Source of the DNA: Paracoccaceae bacterium
GTDB lineage: Bacteria; Pseudomonadota; Alphaproteobacteria; Rhodobacterales; Rhodobacteraceae
NCBI GenBank assembly: GCA_020832725.1
Contig: JAFIEC010000335.1
Coordinates: 1 to 7,710, forward strand
Direction: 5' to 3'
DNA length: 7,710 bases
Below the pieces are notes generated by a model, which did no database searches, was not told the DNA's origin, and saw only the letters and a list, made by a program, of their open reading frames with translations. The position numbers and the translations under genes were made by a program. Below, one piece after another: positions 5,268-7,710 of the stretch (position 1 is the stretch's first letter; each line of letters begins with the position of its first letter).

Positions 5268-5344
5268 GGCCCCGTAGCTCAACCGGATAGAGCAGACGAC
5301 TTCTAATCGTCAGGTTGGGGGTTCGAGTCCTCCCGGGGTCGCCA
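5268..5344 (+). tRNA. tRNA-Arg (anticodon TCT)
   Basis: The cloverleaf is complete. The acceptor GGCCCCG (5268-5274) pairs with CGGGGTC (5334-5340) with one G-T wobble. The D stem and loop follow at TA-GCTC-AACCGGATA-GAGC. The anticodon stem GACGA/TCGTC encloses the loop CTTCTAA with anticodon TCT at 5302-5304. The T stem GGGGG/CCTCC encloses TTCGAGT. Discriminator G5341 and an encoded CCA (5342-5344) end the gene. It reads AGA (and AGG by wobble) codons, which are rare in GC-rich genes. The last 13 bases are copied again just downstream. Confidence 0.96.
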
Positions 5345-5365
5345 GCAGCCCGGGGTCGCCAGCAG
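5332..5365 (+). repeat. Tandem 17-base duplication of the tRNA 3' end
   Basis: The 17 bases CCCGGGGTCGCCAGCAG occur at 5332-5348 and again, without a gap, at 5349-5365; both copies are followed by CC. The unit holds the end of the T stem, the acceptor 3' strand, the discriminator, CCA and four bases beyond. The second copy is not part of a functional tRNA. It may be a replication slip, the stub of a lost second tRNA, or a scar at a tRNA attachment site. Confidence 0.85.
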
Positions 5366-5392
5366 CCTTGCCTCCGCTCGACCTTGCAGCGA

Positions 5393-5421
5393 TTGACAGG
5401 CCGGGGCGTGCGGGCTCTGCT
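5393..5421 (+). promoter_or_regulatory. Possible deoA promoter
   Basis: A consensus TTGACA (5393-5398) is followed 17 bases later by TCTGCT (5416-5421), a weak -10 box. Transcription would start around 5428, at the deoA ribosome binding site GGAGGG (5428-5433), leaving a leader of only about nine bases. The very short leader and weak -10 lower confidence. Read-through from the tRNA is the alternative, since no terminator is visible between them. Confidence 0.35.
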
Positions 5422-5436
5422 GCGGGCGGAGGGTGG

Positions 5437-6744
5437 ATGGACGCACGCAGCATCATCGCGGCAAAGCGCGCAGGCGCGACCTTGTCAGGGTCGGAACTGG
5501 GCTGGTTCGCCCGGGGACTTGCGTCGGGTGCGGTGTCGGACGCTCAGGCGGGTGCCTTCGCCATGGCGGTGCTCTGGCGCGGTCTCTCCCGGTCCGAGCG
5601 GGTCGCGCTGACACTGGCCATGCGCGACAGCGGGGAGGTGATGCGCTGGGACCTGCCCGGGCCGGTCCTCGACAAGCATTCCACCGGCGGTGTGGGCGAT
5701 CTGGTCTCGTTGGCGCTGGCGCCCATGCTGGCCGCCTGCGGGGCCTTCGTGCCCATGCTTTCGGGCCGTGGGCTGGGCCACACCGGCGGCACGCTGGACA
5801 AGCTGGAAGCGATCCCCGGCTATCGGGCCGAGGCGGATGCAGAGCGTCTGTCGCGTGTGGTGCGCGCGGCGGGCTGTGCGATTGTCGGGGCGACATCGGC
5901 ACTCGCGCCGGCTGACAGGCGGCTCTATGCGGTCCGCGATGTCACGGCGACGGTGGAGAGCCTTGATCTGATCGTCAGCTCGATCCTGTCGAAGAAGCTG
6001 GCAGCAGGGCTGGAAGGGCTGGTGCTGGACGTCAAGCAGGGCTCTGGGGCGTTCCTGCCCGGGGCAGAGGAAGCGCGCGCCCTCGCCACGGCGCTGGTGG
6101 AGACAGCCGGCGGCGCGGGGTGCCCGACGGTAGCCTTGATCACCGACATGGACGCGCCTCTCGCCCCGGTGGCCGGCAACGCGCTCGAGGTCGGCTGGGC
6201 CTGCGCCTTCCTGTCGGGCGCGCATCGCCACAGCCGTACCGGAGAGGTGACGCTGGCCCTCGGTGAGGCACTGCTGGTGCTGGGCGGTCTGGCACGCAAG
6301 GCCGATGAGGCACGCGCACGGCTTCTGGCGGCGCTTGACAGCGGGGCTGCGGCAGAGCGTTTCGGGAAGATGGTTGCGGGGCTGGGCGGGCCTGCCGACC
6401 TGATGGAAGCACCGAACCGCCATCTGCCCCGGGCAACAATCGTCCGCGACGTGCCCAGTCGCGGCGCGGGTCATGTCGCCGCAATCGACACCCGCGCACT
6501 CGGCCTTGCCGTCGTCGCTCTGGGCGGGGGTCGGGCGCGGGAAAGCGATCCGATAGACCCCGCCGTCGGCCTGAGCGACATCGCCGCCCCCGGCGCGGCG
6601 CTGACGCGGGGTGCACCGCTGGCGCGGGTGCACGCCTCCAGTCCGGCGGCTGCCGATGCGGCTGTTGTCGCGGTGCAGGCCGCCTTTTCGCTCGCCGATG
6701 CCGCACCACCGGCGCGCCCGCTTGTCTCTGGCCGGGTGGGCTGA
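5437..6744 (+). CDS. deoA: Thymidine phosphorylase DeoA
   Basis: The 435-residue protein is close to the E. coli length of about 440. The phosphate-binding loop DKHSTGGVGD (79-88) and the family signature SGRGLGHTGGTLDKLE (109-124) are intact. R167, S182 and K186 (VRDVTATVES... SSILSKK) match the thymidine-binding Arg, Ser and Lys of the E. coli enzyme (R171, S186, K190) with a constant shift of four. The enzyme converts thymidine and phosphate to thymine and 2-deoxyribose-1-phosphate in the cytoplasm. The start is the ATG at 5437 with GGAGGG just upstream; an in-frame TTG at 5368 lies next to the tRNA repeat and adds non-conserved residues. The stop is three bases before deoB, whose product uses the same sugar phosphate. 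The usual deo operon partner cdd is not upstream; a tRNA gene is there instead. Confidence 0.95.
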   Translation: MDARSIIAAKRAGATLSGSELGWFARGLASGAVSDAQAGAFAMAVLWRGLSRSERVALTLAMRDSGEVMRWDLPGPVLDKHSTGGVGDLVSLALAPMLAACGAFVPMLSGRGLGHTGGTLDKLEAIPGYRAEADAERLSRVVRAAGCAIVGATSALAPADRRLYAVRDVTATVESLDLIVSSILSKKLAAGLEGLVLDVKQGSGAFLPGAEEARALATALVETAGGAGCPTVALITDMDAPLAPVAGNALEVGWACAFLSGAHRHSRTGEVTLALGEALLVLGGLARKADEARARLLAALDSGAAAERFGKMVAGLGGPADLMEAPNRHLPRATIVRDVPSRGAGHVAAIDTRALGLAVVALGGGRARESDPIDPAVGLSDIAAPGAALTRGAPLARVHASSPAAADAAVVAVQAAFSLADAAPPARPLVSGRVG

Positions 6745-6747
6745 GGG

Positions 6748-7710
6748 GTGGCGCGCGCCTTTCTCGTGGTGCTCGACTCGGTGGGGTGCGGCGGTGCGCC
6801 CGATGCGGCGGCCTTCGGAGATGCGGGGGCCAATACGCTTGCTCATATCGCAAGGGCCTGTGCCGATGGGCGGGCCGACGGCGCGGGCCGGGGCGGGCCG
6901 CTGCGCCTGCCGCATCTCGACGCGCTGGGGCTGGGCGCCGCCGTCAGGCTGGCCTCGGGTGCGGACATGCCGGGATTTGGTGCCGCGCCCGAAGGGCGCT
7001 GGGGTGCGGCGACGGAGCTGTCCCGGGGAAAGGACACCCCATCGGGTCATTGGGAACTGGCCGGCCTGCCGGTGCCGTGGGACTGGCACGTCTTTCCCCG
7101 AACCGACCCGGCCTTTCCGCCCGACCTGATGGCAGCGATCGCCCGGGCTGCGGGTACCGCAGGCAGCCTTGGGAACGTCCATGCCTCGGGCACCGAGATC
7201 ATCGCGCGGCTTGGCGCGGCACATCTCTCCAGCGGCTGGCCCATCGCCTACACCTCGGCCGACAGCGTGCTTCAGATCGCCGCCCATGAAGAGGCCTTCG
7301 GGCTGGCGCGGCTGCAGGCGATGTGCGCCGAGCTGGCGCCACGCCTGCACGGAATGCGGGTGGGACGCGTCATCGCGCGCCCCTTCACCGGCACACCGGG
7401 CGATTTCCGCCGCACTGCCAACCGCAGGGATTACGCGCTGGCCCCGCCCGCGCCGACCCTGCTGGATCGTGCGGCCGCTGCGGGATACGAGACCCATGCC
7501 GTGGGCAAGATCGGCGACATTTTCGCCCATCGCGGCATCACCCACGATCATGGCGGCGGGCCGGATGCCACGTTGATCGACCGGCTGGAGGTCCTGATCG
7601 CGGGCGGGGCGGGACCGGACGCCCTTGTTTTCGCCAATCTGGTGGAGTTCGACTCGCTCTATGGTCACCGGCGCGATGTGGCGGGCTATGCCGCCGCACT
7701 GGAGCGGTTC
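6748..7710 (+). CDS. deoB: Phosphopentomutase DeoB (3' end beyond the window)
   Basis: A frame open for 321 codons starts at GTG 6748, three bases after the deoA stop, and runs off the right end. It begins ARAFLVVLDSVGCGGAPDA (metal ligand D10), has GDAGANTLAHI and the KDTPSGHWE block (95-103, with T97, the residue that is phosphorylated in relatives). EFDSLYGH (300-307) gives metal ligands D302 and H307. These match D13, T85, D286 and H291 of the Bacillus cereus enzyme. The remaining ligands (D327, H328, H339 there) lie in the missing last quarter. Phosphopentomutases are about 400 residues long, so some 75-85 remain outside. The enzyme moves phosphate between C1 and C5 of (deoxy)ribose and uses the DeoA product. 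The tight spacing implies coupled translation with deoA. The break is only the window edge; no stop or frameshift is seen. Confidence 0.94.
   Translation, partial: MARAFLVVLDSVGCGGAPDAAAFGDAGANTLAHIARACADGRADGAGRGGPLRLPHLDALGLGAAVRLASGADMPGFGAAPEGRWGAATELSRGKDTPSGHWELAGLPVPWDWHVFPRTDPAFPPDLMAAIARAAGTAGSLGNVHASGTEIIARLGAAHLSSGWPIAYTSADSVLQIAAHEEAFGLARLQAMCAELAPRLHGMRVGRVIARPFTGTPGDFRRTANRRDYALAPPAPTLLDRAAAAGYETHAVGKIGDIFAHRGITHDHGGGPDATLIDRLEVLIAGGAGPDALVFANLVEFDSLYGHRRDVAGYAAALERF

Noticed and set aside
5268..5365. Integrated element or genomic island at the tRNA
   Set aside because: The two repeat copies are directly adjacent, no integrase gene is near, and housekeeping genes continue on both sides.
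5368..5436. Upstream TTG start for deoA adding 23 residues
   Set aside because: The added residues are Gly/Ala/Arg-rich, and the ATG at 5437 has a GGAGGG site and gives the normal family length.
5485..7668. 727-codon open frame on the minus strand opposite deoA and deoB
   Set aside because: It is antisense to two genes with intact catalytic motifs, its product is rich in Arg, Gly and His with no recognisable domain, and long antisense frames are expected in GC-rich coding DNA.
1..7710. CRISPR arrays, insertion sequences, riboswitches, rRNA genes
   Set aside because: No regularly spaced repeats, terminal inverted repeats with transposase, known aptamer pattern or rRNA sequence was seen on either strand.

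Overview
The window is GC-rich DNA (roughly two thirds or more G+C by eye) with dense, tightly packed genes. The gene content points to an alphaproteobacterium of the Rhodobacteraceae (Rhodobacter/Paracoccus/Roseobacter relatives). The clues are a ccmI-ruvX-DUF1289 cluster, a lipoprotein resembling a Rhodobacterales-restricted family, a PIN protein like the RSP_2648 family coupled to an RlmI-like methyltransferase, and a deoA-deoB pair. The assignment rests on remembered family features, not on a search.

Layout. At 1-89 the last codons of a plus-strand gene run into the left end. Facing it on the minus strand (2067 down to 81) is a three-gene operon: ccmI (cytochrome c maturation), ruvX/yqgF (RNase H-fold nuclease) and a four-cysteine DUF1289 protein. 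Its genes are joined by GTGA and ATGA stop/start overlaps. A 235-base divergent intergenic region follows, with a long imperfect inverted repeat. Next, on the plus strand, is a 59-residue helical protein (2303-2482) with a good ribosome binding site. Then comes a 198-base gap full of GC hairpins, and a secreted lipoprotein gene (2681-3355) that ends at a hairpin terminator with a GCAA loop. A two-gene unit follows (3445-5198): an RlmI-like SAM methyltransferase and a PIN-domain protein that share one base at TGATG. A short, strongly palindromic stretch leads into a tRNA-Arg(TCT) gene with encoded CCA (5268-5344), whose 3' end is duplicated in tandem. The right end holds deoA (5437-6744) and the first 321 codons of deoB (from 6748), which runs off the window.

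How the genes work together. DeoA and DeoB are consecutive steps of deoxynucleoside salvage: thymidine gives deoxyribose-1-phosphate, which becomes deoxyribose-5-phosphate. CcmI delivers apocytochrome c to the haem ligation machinery. RuvX and DUF1289 look like operon partners without an obvious pathway link to it. The methyltransferase and PIN protein are translationally coupled, and both families act on RNA, so a shared RNA-processing role is possible but unproven.

I found no mobile element, CRISPR array, phage gene or complete novel defence system. The points most worth a second look are the methyltransferase-PIN coupling, the tandem duplication of the tRNA 3' end, the 23-base perfect palindrome upstream of the tRNA, the uncharacterised 59-residue protein, and the competing hairpins at 2508-2580.
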